DNA from: Cercozoa sp. M6MM
Taxonomy: Eukaryota; Endomyxa: Ascetosporea
Strand: one strand, 5' to 3'
Assembly: GCA_040357565.1 (NCBI GenBank)
Contig: JBDODJ010000010.1
DNA length: 64,000 bases
The notes below the pieces were generated by a model, which searched no databases, was not told the DNA's origin, and worked only from the letters and a program-made list of their open reading frames with translations. This document shows positions 34,360-45,698 of the stretch, piece after piece. Made by a program: the position numbers and the translations under genes. Position 1 is the stretch's first letter. Every line of letters begins with the position of its first letter.

Positions 34360-36740
34360 CTAATTGACCTTGCGAATCATCTTCACGGCGAGCGCGCCGA
34401 GAAGAATTTCGAGCGCACTCACCAAGAACACAACGACGTAGCCACTTCTCTGCATTTTATAAATCGGTGCATGTAACAGATACACTGTCTGTAGGAGTTT
34501 CGGGTACCAAAGAGTCGTGCCTCCTGTAACTGTCGAGTATGCCACCCGAAAATGGTGCCACAAGGACCTACAAGAACGACAGTTTCTCGGTGTCAAAACG
34601 AAACAACCAGAAGTAGAAACTTTTTACTTGTGGCAGGACGACAGAAAGTGACCAGATGCCCATGTCTTGGCCAAAATATTTCGGGCACGGCATGACATCT
34701 GTAGCAAGTGCCTGATCAAGAAAATACGAAGGAGGATGAAAGACCGGCAAAAGAACAAAGGTGGGGTCGGATACCCAATCAATCGCGCTGAATGCACCAT
34801 AACCAATGCCGAACAGCAGTGAGATGAAGAAACAGAGCGCGCTACGGAGGCAAACAGCATGAAACAACAATCGATACTGTTAGTGAACTATGATATTGAG
34901 AATCGAAACTGACAAATTTGTGTTGACGGCGAACAAGAGAGCTGCTAAGGCAATGGTAGCCCCACTGGCATAAACAATCACCTTGCGTCTGCCCAGACGG
35001 TCGCTAATTATGCCTGCTTATAGGGGCAAAATAAAAGGGTGCCGATAATGTGCACAATTAGACATGAAACCAGCATAGGCAGAAGAGACAAAAGCGCCCA
35101 CGAGCAGAGGCGCGATCAGCAGCGACAAGGCCTGTTCCGCATGCTCGGCCACTGTGCCGAACAGCGGCAGTCGGAACTCCTTGATCTACACGATATGAAA
35201 GGCGATAAATGGACGACATACAGGAAGTTAAAGCAAGGTTAACGAAGGCAACGGATAAAAAATTATGATATACCACATCGGAAAGGTAGAAGCTGAGAAA
35301 CTCTTGCAATGTGAGCATGCCCATTTCTACGTGGAGCTGGTAGAAAGTGAGAGAGAAAGGAAAATGGGGTGCTACGGAAGAGAAAGCGCGAAACAAAGAG
35401 CCAGACAAAATCGGAGTCCCCGAATGCACGCCAGAAGAAGCGAAGACAGTGCCAGATCTATTGAAAATGGGTTGGTATGACAAACAAACAAAAAGCACGA
35501 ACGAAAGCTACAGTAAAATCCTCGTGACGTTCCAGCTCTTCCTCGTTGGCCTCTTGTTCCGGTTGTTCCTGTTCAAAGTCGAGTTCGTCATCCAATCCTT
35601 CATCTTCTGCACTCTCCTACAAAAAAGCTGTATATCGTTGCTCGGGTCGAAATGGACGAAAAAGGCACATGTGGAGGCCGAACATAGTCTTTGTGCGGTG
35701 GCAACGGCACTTCGGGCACGCACAGTACTGTCACACTACAAAAGCACATATTCAACAAGGATGCAGGCGCGGGGAGGAAACAGGCAAACGCTTGGAAAAT
35801 CAAAGTACAAGCACGTAGCGGCGTGCAGCAAGGCCAGAAGGAGGTAGGCCCAGGCAACACCCAGTGTGTTCACTTGATACCCAATAACACCTAAAATCAT
35901 CATAAACCAGAAATAAAAAAGTGCAACCAAGGAGGTGGAAACACAGGTAAACCTGCGGTGATGCAAACGTACCAGCGAACATGTAACCCAGCATTGTGAA
36001 AGCCCCAAGCCACCCAGCCTGCAATACGCCTCCCAAACGGTAGCACAAAAGGAAAGCGATACACGCGTGATACCGCAGTGCCTCTCTGTGCGGCAGGAGT
36101 GACGTCGGGAACAAGCGCAGAATATGGTGCCATGAGCACGTTGTTGCCTGTAGGAAGATGTTAGGGTGAATCTACTGGGGGAGAAAGAGGTGCGAAAACA
36201 CACCGGCAGACACGACGAGAAAAGACAGAGCCAACACCCATAGCGGCGGTGTCACTGACATCACCAGAAGACCGAGCGTAACAAGCCCCACGCCCAGAAC
36301 CATAAAGGGCCGCCTGCGTCCGTTGGCATTTCTAGACATATCTGACATTGCGCCAAACAAGGGAGCCATCACGATACTCGACAAGGCGCCTAGCTGCAAT
36401 TCACGCATAGTACACAGCATATCGATACGGTAGGTGGACGTGGTACCAACAAAGTGTCGCCAAGAGCCTCACCCTTGCGTTCAGGGGCGAGCATGGCCAC
36501 CTGTTTTGGCAGCAGCATTGTCATTAGTGGCAACCAAAGTGCTGAGATGCCAAGCCAGAAAGCACTCAGTGCTGCCAACTGACGTGAGCTTAACCGCCTT
36601 TTCTGTGCGCGGATAAGCGTCAGGGGAAGGAGGTAGACGCTGACATTGGTACCAGCCAAGGATGCACTCTCAACGGCGAGAGTGTCCGTAACTGCAGCAG
36701 TGATGAGGGAGGTCGCTGTCGCCGGCGCTCTCGTCGTACA
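34360..36740 (-). CDS. Major facilitator superfamily transporter
   Basis: A 12-helix secondary transporter split over about ten exons. The N-terminal helix exon reads LAALSAFWLGISALWLPLMT. The loop 2-3 signature is clear in GAMSDMSRNANGRRRPFMVL, followed by the helix LVTLGLLVMSVTPPLWVLAL. A repeat of that signature in the second half reads GIISDRLGRRKVIVYASGAT. Helix 4/5 is NNVLMAPYSALVPDV. A late exon has FGIGYGAFSAIDWALATDV and DMGIWSLSVVLPQ, typical of one MFS subgroup also present in bacteria. The central loop carries an acidic exon (DDELDFEQEQPEQEANEEEL). The chain ends VSALEILLGALAVKMIRKVN before TAG at 34360-34362. The substrate cannot be told. The start codon is not found; frame is open up to about 36740. 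Confidence 0.78.
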
Positions 36741-36808
36741 CGAACGCGCCCACGCAGACTAGATCAGATCCAAACTTCAGAGAAACAGAGGGAGAAAATA
36801 ATTAGAGG

Positions 36809-37740
36809 CTACAGCTGTTCTTCCTCGCCATCGAACACGTCCGCTAATTCGACTTGCATGCTCTCGTCTTTAAGCACATAGGCTCGGAAACCCGGATTTT
36901 GAAAAAGATTCACTGGGCAATTCAACGCACGCTAAGTTGTGGGTCTACGGTAAGTGCTATCCTCGCCAAAGTTGGTGTCTCAGTCTAGCCAGAACACGAT
37001 CGAAGGTCAAACATGGGGAATAAGTCGTGCTCACCTGAGGCTGAGCTGCGGTACGGGTATAGTCCAGAGCACTGTCGGCACTAAAATTGAAATCTGGTCA
37101 CGTCAATCAGTTCCCTTAGCACCTTGTTTATCGTACAGGAGATTTTAAATCGAATATGTTTGTGGAGTTTGCGGTTTAGTAAACGTGTGTAGTGTGGTGA
37201 ACACTATTAGTTAAGTGTTTTGGGATAAACAGATCCCCGAATAATGCACCTCAGAAACAGACTTTTGTGCCGCCCTTTTCTCGATTTGGAGTGTTGTGTC
37301 ATGTTCGCGCACGTTAGTTTTATAGCTTCGCACAAGTTGCCACTACATTTAGCTATAGTCAAAAGTTTTACCACGCAATCAATGCACGTAACGTGCATAT
37401 AAATATATAACTTAGTAGGCAGCAGAAGTTCTTACCCATCACGAGTTGCTGCGGTTGCCGACTGCCCATCTGCACTTGTACGCCACGCGTGGTAGTCCTT
37501 AAAAGTGTCCTACATGACCAAGGCCGGTCTGCCGCCATGGTCTCGCTGGGAAACAAAAGCAATCAGGCAACGTTTTACAGCGGCACAGCGCGGGTGCTCG
37601 TGCATAATTAAAGTGGGCTGTAAAAACTACACCTTCACAGTGCACATTGTCCTCTGCTGCTGCTTGCAGCATACGCAGACGCCAAACTAGTGATACAGCA
37701 CAAAAATAATTACCTGGAAAGACTCGGAATAGAAATTCAT
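36809..37740 (-). CDS. Small protein, possible gene of unknown family
   Basis: The last exon is the best supported: NLFQNPGFRAYVLKDESMQV then ELADVFDGEEEQL and TAG at 36809-36811. Upstream exons fitting splice sites read ADSALDYTRTAAQPQ (near 37050), DTFKDYHAWRTSADGQSATA (near 37500) and FGVCVCCKQQQRTMC (near 37670). A start at 37738-37740 gives MNFYSESFQ before a GTAATT donor. The product would be about 110 residues. I do not recognise it, and the intermediate exons may be wrong. It lies upstream of the MFS gene on the same strand, head-to-head with COQ9 130 bp away. Confidence 0.35.
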
Positions 37741-37868
37741 TGTGCTGCGCGGCTTTTGTCACAGGTACGATTAACGACTAACATGTATGTGCACGCGCGT
37801 GCTCATATCGCTTAGTCCTAATTTGAGTGTCCCTTATTCTCGAATTGTTTTGCGGTGCAGTGCTTTCA

Positions 37869-39009
37869 ATGTTGTTGCGCGTGGCCTCATGGAGAGGTGG
37901 AGTGCGCTGCTTGTCGGCGGGACCAGCGGCAGCCGCGCCGTCGGTGCAGGCAGAGCTGCTGCAGAAGTCACTTGAGCAAACGCAGAAGTACGGCTTCACA
38001 CGCGATGCGATCGACACTGCGTGCCGCTTGCTCGACCTGTCACCCGCCTCGCATGCACTTGTTTATGGTACTGTACCCATCACGGTTGCATTAATGCCAC
38101 AGTCCGAGTTTTCTGTCTTGATACAGACCACTCGCGATCGTCGATCTGTGGCAACGATGCGGAAGTGGTATTTACCTCCTTTAACCATTCCCATGTTGTT
38201 GAGATCCCCCCCCCCCCCCTGGCAGGCTCTGGTGCACGAGTTTATGCGCCGATGCAACTGCGAATTAGAAGAGCGGATGCAGCAGCTGCCGGTTGAGTCG
38301 TATGTTTTCCTTCCTCGTTGCTATTCTCTTTATCCTCCACGGACACAGCATGCGTGTCACGGACATCGTTCGAACCGGTTTGCGCATGCGACTCGGAATG
38401 ATTGCTCCCGTACCCTTCTCCTCTCGTTTACCCTCTGCTCCTCTTACTCTTGACCCCTATTCTTCTTCTAGGTGCTGCCACACTGGCCGCGTGCCATGGC
38501 ACTGGGCGCACTGCCCTCGCATGCACCCGAGACGGCGCGTCTCGTGGCCGAGATCACCGACATCGTTTGGCGCGCCGTTGATCGCAAGTTTGCAGCCAAG
38601 AACACTGAGGGAGGTACCGTCCAGGAGCATCAGACGGGTAAAGACGGCTTTGACATCTCGTTCTACACGAAGCGTGGAATGGCGGGCGCTGTATACGCCG
38701 CCACGGAGCTCTTCATGCTGAGCGACGCTTCTACTGAACTGCAAGATACCTGGCACTTCCTTGACCGTCGACTTGATGACGTTCTCGCTTTGGGCAAGGT
38801 ACCCTAATGTATCTTCCTGTACACCATGCTATCCCTGTTTCTTCCCTCTCACAGGCACCCGAACAGGTGCGCCAAGTCGCCGATTTTGCTTTTTCCGCAG
38901 CGCAGGCGCAGTTCGCCTCAGTAAGGCTGCTGTATCGGATGTAGAACTTGTACACTCTACTTTTCTTTTGTGTTAGATCCTATCAAAGACGACGAGCACG
39001 CCACAGTGA
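37869..39009 (+). CDS. COQ9: COQ9, ubiquinone biosynthesis lipid-binding protein
   Basis: COQ9 works with COQ7 in the mitochondrial hydroxylation step of ubiquinone synthesis. ATG 37869 opens MLLRVASWRGGVRCLSAGPA, an Arg-rich, acid-free presequence typical for mitochondrial import. Next come LLQKSLEQTQKYGFTRDAID and HEFMRRCNCELEERMQQLP. The family core follows: VTDIVRTGLRMRLGMIAP, HWPRAMALGALPSHAPET and ITDIVWRAVDRKF. Then FDISFYTKRGMAGAVYAATE with LFMLSDASTELQDTWHFLDR (family: Y-T-K-R-x-x-L-x-x-V-Y-x-x-T-E-L) and RLDDVLALGK. The last exons are APEQVRQVADFAFSAAQAQF and ILSKTTSTPQ (TGA 39007-39009). An extra hydrophilic stretch (KNTEGGTVQEHQTGKDG) separates the IW helix from the YTKR motif. 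Confidence 0.88.
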
Positions 39010-39371
39010 CCGTAAGTTTGTTGCTGTTCGCGCTATCGTCGGTCCGATCTCGTCGAAGTACACATGCGGGTGATACATGGTACGCAGCCGCTGAAACACT
39101 TACGCATGACGTGAATTGCGACTCGATGATCGGATCGATGCCGTACGATTTGACTGGTCAATTGTTCAATTTGTAAGCGCCCTGCAGACCGAAATATTAG
39201 GGCTAGCGAGTACTGTAAACAAACAAAACCCTTAGATGATCGGGTGCTTCCCATTCGGAGGTATCAATTTTCTCTGCGGCACTTTCCGCTGGCTCTAACG
39301 TGCTTAGCACTGAGGCACTATGAAGTTTAGTGCATGCAAGACCGGTGGCACATACGCATGTATCTGTGCAA

Positions 39372-40022
39372 CAGGCATTACACTGGGACATGCGCAACGC
39401 AACAGCTTTGCGCGAGCTCCACAACCACACTGGAAGCTTCGGCCTCTTTGACACACAGATGAAACTCGTGTCATGGAATCCCACATTTGACTCGCCGTGC
39501 ATGCATTCCAATGTTTGTGCTTGTCGCGTTGCAAGTGTGGCCAAGGATTTGAACGGAACTGCTCGACATCCTGCGCAGTGAAAATCTTACTTTGGTTTAT
39601 GTCATGAAAGTAAAGAAGGCGCATGTGGTATCAAAAATACCGAAAGTAAAACAACACAATACCTCTTGAACTGACTGAGCCCACTATCAGTTCGCCGATT
39701 AGTGCGCGCAGATCTAGAAGCGGCACATCGCCGTGACTTGTATCCACTTCCACCACACGTGTAAATGCACTCATACACATCCATTTAAAGGAAAACACAA
39801 ACACACTTATGATTCGGCGAGCTGGGAAGGTATTGAGCTGGTCAACCGTGACAGCGGCAACAGTAGCGACGAGGACGTCGATCTTCGTGCCGTTCACAAG
39901 CTCCCCGCGTCCCTGCCTACAGTGTGGTGCGTTATCTACGTCCATAGAGCTTGCAAAAGCACTGCCATCGCAACCTTAGGAAGCGCCGAGCGCCAGATGA
40001 AAAAATGGCAGCAATTCTTCAG
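39372..40022 (+). CDS. TerD-domain-like candidate, possibly cut short by a transposon
   Basis: An exon after the CAG near 39370 reads ALHWDMRNATALRELHNHTG then SFGLFDTQMKLVSW. A later exon reads WEGIELVNRDSGNSSDEDVD, LRAVHKLPASLPTVWCVIYV and STAIATLGSAERQMKKWQQF. The order WD, LFD-x-x-x-K-L-V, a GD/DE-rich loop, D-L-x-x-x-x-x-L-P and a V-x-x-V-x-V strand resembles the TerD (tellurite resistance/calcium-binding) fold. The linking exon and the start are not resolved. Downstream of 40022 no further exon is clear before the transposon cluster at 40310. Moderate support for coding, weak for family. Confidence 0.33.
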
Positions 40023-40575
40023 GTAATAATCGTGTCAGCACGCGAAGAACAGTCTGGAGACTTTAGTTTGTTGTCTTTGTGCCTCCTACAATTTCGATCA
40101 GCTTTTTCTTAAAATATTGCTCACTCTGGCGCTTTCCACAATAACGTGCTTAAAACTTAGTTTTGCATGGTTTAAGCACCTCCAGAGAGCGCGCTCGAAA
40201 GATACCCCCAGAAGAAGGGAACCAGTCGACAATAGCCGGCACTACTGACTATCCCAGTACTGAAGGCACTAAAAACCTGAACTTCATCCACGCACAGCCG
40301 GAGTAATGCGACGCTTCGCCCGCTACCTGCACCAACCATGAAGTCGACTTCGTTGTCCGGGGAACGTCAAAAGGGGAGTTGCTTGTTTGGCCCTACCCTA
40401 AGCGGGCGGTAGACACGACCATGCTCTTGTGACCCGACTGGTGCAGGGGAGCTACTTCGTTGGTTTTCTAACGCGATGGCTTAACGCGTGATATAGAAAA
40501 TGAACATCGCCCTCTGGGTAGACACGGCCATGCTCTTGACCCACCCCGGACTGGTGCAGGGGAACTACATAGTTG

Positions 40576-41529
40576 TTACGGCATAGCGCCTCTCTAGCAA
40601 GTTGTCATCTGACGGTGAAGTGAAGGATTTGTTTTGCTAGGTATCTCCTGCATTAAATTTACATCCTGAGGCTTCTACCTTGCATTGTCAAGTGTTGTGC
40701 AGATCAAGCTTTCTACAGCTCACGCACTTTGACTGCAGGTATCTCTTCTCAAGCTCCCTTTTACGGAGCTATTGTCCCCTCGCACTTGATACGTTCTGCC
40801 GTGATAGTGCTTGGGCTGTTTTTCAATTGCCATCAGCAAGCCTTCGAGCTTCCGACGACCTTTTCTACATGGGTATGTCTTCTAATCCTCCGCATCGACG
40901 CCATTCTAACTGACGTTTTACTTTATTTAGTTGTCTTCAATACCTTAGTTACTGGGGGGGGGGGGGGGGGGTAGGGCGGGGTTTTTCGAGGCAAAGTTGA
41001 ACCCCCAAATATCTACCCTTAACCCCCTTAACCTGCCTTACCCGCCTTCCCCTCTTTACCCCCCTCGCTCCTCTTGCCCCGCTTACCCCTTTAGCCCCTT
41101 ACCCCCCCCCCCCTAACCTCTCATTGATTCTGATTTTGTTACAGACTGACTCAGATTATGCAGACTCCGCGGGGATAAACCCAGACAGACCAGTTGGTTT
41201 CCTATCATTGAAGCAAAAGAGAAAGAAGAGTTAAGAGTTTGTGGTTCTGCGGTACTACTGCCTATAGAGCTGTGTGTGTGTGTGTGTGTTTTTTTAAAAA
41301 TCTTCCCACGATTTCCCTGTGATGGAAGATTCCGTCTACAACTCCGTCTAGTTTGCCGTAAGAACCCAGTTAGGGCAATTCTTCACTTCGCTTCTACAAA
41401 CTGAATCATTTGATTCCCTCGCTTCGTCTAATTGACGACTTACTTCTTTCATTTAGTTCTTTTCACTGACAACCGTCAGTAACAATTTTGCCTCGAAAAC
41501 CCCGACATACCCTGGTTTTCACACCGTAA
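40576..41529. mobile_element. Nested DNA transposon with 8-bp target duplication
   Basis: A 954-bp insert in the LINE tail. It is flanked by CATAGTTG on both sides (40568-40575 and 41530-41537); an adjacent A makes it 9 bp. It starts TTACGGCATAGCG and ends CACACCGTAA, so the outer 6 bp are inverted repeats. The first 380 bp include a frame with TAGISSQAPFYGAIVPSHLI and RSAVIVLGLFFNCHQQAFEL that I cannot assign. The rest is the inverted-repeat element described separately. The 8/9-bp duplication is compatible with hAT- or Mutator-like elements, but no transposase is recognisable. Confidence 0.65.
40960..41520 (+). mobile_element. Dispersed element with inverted termini, most complete copy
   Basis: Near the left end GGGGTTTTTCGAGGCAAAGT and near the right end ATTTTGCCTCGAAAACCCC form inverted repeats of about 20 bp. 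Between them lie a C-rich tract with TTACCCC motifs, a G run at 40955-40972, and about 370 bp that match 18165-18645 in reverse. A short (GT)n (41273-41288) replaces about 130 bp found in that copy. No open frame of note. Confidence 0.6.
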
Positions 41530-41646
41530 CATAGTTGCTTTCCTATAAGACTCAACTAACTAAACACCGCCCTCTGCTTTTGCGTGCAAAATATGATGCT
41601 TGTAGGGACGGTTTCCGAACAGTGCGACGCACAGAGTCTCGACGAC

Positions 41647-42322
41647 TCACAGGAAGTAATCCGGAATTCTCCGCGTGACATGCGGCTCACCTCGTCGCGG
41701 GGCCGGGTCAAATTGCAAACTAAACACTGACGTCAGAAAGCACAACACAGCATCACTGGATCTAAAGCCAAGGTACAATGACGTGTCCATGTTTTCGTCA
41801 ATTTCAAGAATAGCGGCGGCGTTACCACAGCTATTATTAGCACAAGACAAACACATCACAGATCATCCAACAACCGACATATAGCTATTAGCACGGGACA
41901 ATCCAAGATGCAAACAAGAGGCACCGGTAACAGTAATTGGGAGCCGAGAAAATAGTCACGACGTTCTTGTCGTGCGTCCAATTGTAACCTGATACATAAC
42001 CATAGGTCTTGCGCACAGTACGGTATTTCACAAAATTTAATAGAAAAGGTACCATCCATGATAAGCTGGTGCGCACGAGAGATCAACGTCAAGCCGTTGT
42101 TGCGGTTGAACGTGCGCGAGATGTCGTGGCCAAACGTGTAGCCGGCGCCACGTTGTGAGATGCCCCAGCCATGTATGTCATCGGGATCGCTCCAAAGGAG
42201 GTCGCACATGGCGCCCTCATGCGGCACCTCCTGCACGCGATCAAGGGCCATGATCTGATCAAGCGACTCGATAGACGGCGACAAACCGCCGTGCTAAACA
42301 CAGGTACACAAAGAACAAACAT

Positions 42323-42375
<53 letters not shown>

Positions 42376-42480
42376 TACATNNNNNNNNNNNNNNNNNNNN
42401 NNNNNNNNNNNNNNNNNNNNNNNNNNNNNNNNNNNNNNNNNNNNNNNNNNNNNNNNNNNNNNNNNNNNNNNNNNNNNNNN

Positions 42481-42527
<47 letters not shown>

Positions 42528-43131
42528 AGAACAGGACGCACCAGGCAGAAAACCTCCTTCTCAACCAAGGCCGTCAGCGGCAGGTAGTCAAAAAGGTCGG
42601 TAAAGTACTTCCACACGTTGCTGCAGGCAAGCATGACATACACGAAAACTAAAGATCACTTTGGGGAGATACCTGTTGCCGTATTTGCGAAGACACTCAT
42701 CGTAGAACCCGTAGACTTGCGTGATCTGACGCGACTCGTGGTTGCCACGTAGAATCGTGATGCGGTCCTTGTAGCGCACCTTGAGAGCCACCAAAAGCGA
42801 CACGGTCTCAACTGAGTAGTAGCCACGGTCGACGTAGTCTCCCATGAACAGGTAGTTCGTGTCGGGCGGCTTGCCTGTATACACACACGCGTAGATACAC
42901 GGACACGAAGGGTACAGACAGACAAACACACCGCCGATACGGAAAAGCTCCATAAGATCGTGAAACTGTCCATGGATGTCACCGCACACCGTCACGGGAC
43001 ATGATACTGGCTGCACACGCACGCAGACACAGACATACACAGACACACACCAGACACACACCAGACACACACACACACACATACAACACACACACATACA
43101 ACACACACACACATACAACACACACACATAC

Positions 43132-43182
<51 letters not shown>

Positions 43183-43282
43183 NNNNNNNNNNNNNNNNNN
43201 NNNNNNNNNNNNNNNNNNNNNNNNNNNNNNNNNNNNNNNNNNNNNNNNNNNNNNNNNNNNNNNNNNNNNNNNNNNNNNNNNN

Positions 43283-43339
<57 letters not shown>

Positions 43340-43578
43340 CACAATCGACAGACACGAGCATAGGAACAGCACAGACACAGTACCTGAACATTGCTCTCGA
43401 GCACGAAAATCTCACGCGCTTGCTCGCACAGCTGCGCGACCTCATCTTCAGTCAGCTAAGGGTAAGGGGCATGCAAAATGAAAACCGATGTGTGCCGTTG
43501 TAAAAAAACGATGTGTACCTGCTCGCAGTTGTAGAGCTTGGCAATCCATGCGTCTAGCTGTCCGTATTTGGACGCCAT
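41647..43578 (-). CDS. Serine/threonine phosphatase PP2A catalytic subunit
   Basis: Eight exons. [20 protein letters not shown] (ATG 43576-43578), [20 protein letters not shown], then the metal and catalytic motifs: [39 protein letters not shown] and [39 protein letters not shown] follows, then the long exon with [53 protein letters not shown] and [15 protein letters not shown], and [16 protein letters not shown]. The end reads [16 protein letters not shown] then IPDYFL (TGA 41647-41649). The residues point to PP2A proper rather than PP4 or PP6. The tail keeps Tyr and terminal Leu but has Ile where animals and fungi have Thr (TPDYFL). Two introns are filled by CA tracts with 100-N gaps. Confidence 0.95.
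42325..42524. repeat. (CA)n tract with 100-N gap in a PP2A intron
   Basis: CA repeats with ACATACATACAT before the gap (42381-42480) and pure CA after it. GT on the sense strand of the phosphatase gene. Confidence 0.95.
43015..43338. repeat. Compound CA repeat with 100-N gap in a PP2A intron
   Basis: CA units interspersed with CAGACACACAC and ACATACAACAC higher-order units, a 100-N gap at 43183-43282, then CA and a short TA tract. Intronic. Confidence 0.95.
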
Positions 43579-43581
43579 CTC

Positions 43582-44042
43582 TCACTGCTCAATTGGCACG
43601 GGCGTGAAAACACCCCCTCCCTCCACTTCCTCCCCTCCACGCGTGACACCAAAACAAAACCCATGCTGCAAAAAAAAAGAAAAACGCCATGCCAAGCAAA
43701 GAGAAAAGCGTCTACAGGGTTACACTATGATGCAAAACGCCAGGGTATCTTCCAAAGCATGAGACAGCTCTCAAGATCTCTCAAAGAGAAAACGCACCTC
43801 TGGGCCCTCTAGCGCAATCACGGTGCCTCTGTCTTGTTGACCGTATAGTCTTACCGCTCACGCCCTCCGGATACTCGACGAATGTGGAGATGTTCACGGA
43901 AGATTGATACTGGACCCTGGCGGCCAGTACATTTTCTTCTATATCCGCCGCTTTAAAAATTGCTTAAGTGTGCGTCGCAGAACGGGGCTGCGCGCGCAGC
44001 ACAACCTTTACGTGCGCCGACTGGGCATAACACGAGCGACAT
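43582..44042 (-). CDS. Small unidentified protein between PP2A and the carrier gene
   Basis: A possible three- or four-exon gene of about 100 residues. ATG near 44040-44042 gives MSLVLCPVGA. The best exon reads FKAADIEENVLAARVQYQSS then VNISTFVEYPEGVSG before GTAAGA. A short piece follows (DRGTVIALEGPE), and the last exon after a long pyrimidine tract and CAG reads GFCFGVTRGGEEVEGGGVFT then PVPIEQ and TGA at 43582-43584, only 3 bp from the PP2A start. I do not recognise the family. If real, its 3' end leaves no room for a separate PP2A promoter. Confidence 0.35.
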
Positions 44043-44120
44043 AGCGTAGTTTGTTTTTGCCTGTGTGCTTTTCAATGAGTTTTGTGTTCCCCTTCATCTT
44101 CATCCGTTACCTCTTCAGCG

Positions 44121-45698
44121 ATGGTCGAGCACGAACCCCCGAGCAGGGCCTATGTCATGCTCTCGCAATTCGTGGCAGGGGGTGGCGCTGGAACCATCAC
44201 GAAGACATGCATCGCGCCGCTTGAACGGATCAAAATTCTGTTTCAGTTACAGCACATGAAGTTGGAATCGCTTTCTTCGACAGAGCGTGCCGCGTTTGTG
44301 CCGAAATATGGCACCTCAGTCTTGTCGTATCGTTTCTTCTCTAATTTGACTTGGATTTGATCGGGGATCACAACAAATGTAGGTGCTCCAAAGTAATTTT
44401 TAAAGAGGATGGAATTCGTGGTTTCTGGAGGGGCAACTTTGCGAACGTAGCGTGCTCTTTTTTGACTTGTCCTGTTGCTGTAATTTGAACGCACGTGTCA
44501 ATGTTTAGGTGATGCGAGTGGCGCCGGCCTACGCTGTCAAGTTTAGCGCCAATGATGCAATCCGTGACCTTGGTATTAGCATTTTTGTTGTTTCTATATA
44601 TGTTATGTTTACGCAATATACGATGCGGTTCAGTGAGAAGGCCAGAACAGACCTGCGCCGCCGACATGGACATGCTACAGTGTACCTTATGCACAGCTTC
44701 GAAAATATCTAACTCGAGTCTATGCAGTAATGGCATCGGGCGCCATGGCTGGTGTGCTGCAAACTATCGCCACATACCCACTTGAGGTATATAAACATGA
44801 TATTAATATATGCGTATAATATATATATATATATATATCTATATATATATATCTATATATATATATATATATATAGATATATATTGTTTATTGTGTATAT
44901 AATTTGTTTTTATTGCACATGTGCATACGGGCATGTAGACCGTGAGAACACGCCTGTCGCTGGGTGCGAACGCCTACTCTGGTACGAGCCTCTATGTTGT
45001 CAAAGAACACGTTCGAACTTTTGTGCAGGCGTGTGGCAGTGCTTCGTGCGAACCGCGAAGGAGGAAGGTCTATCCGCACTCTACAAAGGCATGCCGATGA
45101 CCCTCGTGTCGGTCAGTTTAGTTTAGGGGTTAATGGGGTGGGTAGTTTGGGCTGGTGTAGGTTATCCCTTTCGTGGGCCTTCAAATGAGTTGCAACGAGT
45201 TGTTCCGCCGGTTTTTGCCGCGGGATGAGCAGGGCCGAACCGGTACACTCTATATCGGTTTTAACTCCACTTCAATTACTCTGGTGTTTTGCGACAGGCG
45301 TGGTGGCCGGTCTCACTGCTGGTGGACTTGCTGGTCTCATTGCACAGACCATCACCTTCCCGGGTGACACGATTCGCCGCCGTATGCAAACCAACGGCAT
45401 GCATGGCAAAGCGCGCGTGTATAAGCATACGGGCGATTGTATTATGCGGTATCAAGCAAAACTTTCTCAAAATTGAAGAGGCCCAATGATTTTTTTTTAA
45501 TTGCAGCATGATCAAAACTGAAGGTTTTCGAAGTTTCTTCCGCGGTGTCGGTGTAAACGCTGCGCGATGTGGTACACCAATCGTTTTGTTTGCGTTATGC
45601 TGAAGACAACTTGAACTCGACTTGGCCCTGCAGTGCCCGGAAGCGCCATTCAGTTTGTCGCGTACGACCTACTACGACAGGCCATGAACGACAAGTAG
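44121..45698 (+). CDS. Mitochondrial carrier (SLC25 family)
   Basis: A six-helix inner-membrane carrier of three similar repeats, each with a P-x-[DE]-x-x-[RK] signature. Repeat 1: FVAGGGAGTITKTCIAPLER then IKILFQLQ. It continues with IFKEDGIRGFWRGNFANV and VMRVAPAYAVKFSANDAI. Repeat 2: MASGAMAGVLQTIATYPLEV then VRTRLSLG, with KEEGLSALYKGMPMTLVS. Repeat 3: GVVAGLTAGGLAGLIAQTIT then FPGDTIRRRMQTNG, with MIKTEGFRSFFRGVGVNAAR and PGSAIQFVAYDLLRQAMNDK (TAG 45696-45698). The third signature has G before D (PGDTIRRRMQ). The RRRMQ end recalls nucleotide or coenzyme A carriers, but the substrate is not settled. ATG 44121 is followed by MVEHEPPSRAYVMLSQFVAG. One intron holds a TA-rich palindromic tract. 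Confidence 0.87.
44818..44886 (+). repeat. (TA)n tract with palindromic structure in a carrier-gene intron
   Basis: Runs of AT separated by TATCTATATA and TATAGATATA units, able to fold on themselves. Intronic, directly after an exon ending TYPLE. Confidence 0.85.

Larger units (their letters stand above)
40310..41560 (+). mobile_element. LINE 3' tail, interrupted by a nested transposon
   Basis: 40310-40575 is the LINE tail in forward orientation (GCTACCTGCACCAACCATGA, CGTCAAAAGGGGAGTT, CCCTACCCTAAGCGGGCGGT), with the last unit present twice in tandem (near 40410-40480 and 40529-40575). The tail breaks off at GAACTACATAGTTG and resumes after the insert as CATAGTTGCTTTCCTATAAG then ACTCAACTAACTAA at 41530-41560, the same terminus as at 28628. 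No coding part is left. Confidence 0.75.

Noticed and set aside
37000-37420. Possible extra exons of the MFS transporter upstream of 36740
   Set aside because: Frame contains stops (TAG near 36758) and the text reads better as part of a separate small gene with its own stop at 36809.
41000-41120. CCCTTAACC/TTACCCC runs resembling telomeric repeats (also near 8630)
   Set aside because: Irregular, short, and in the same place in both copies of a dispersed element, so part of that element rather than an internal telomere.
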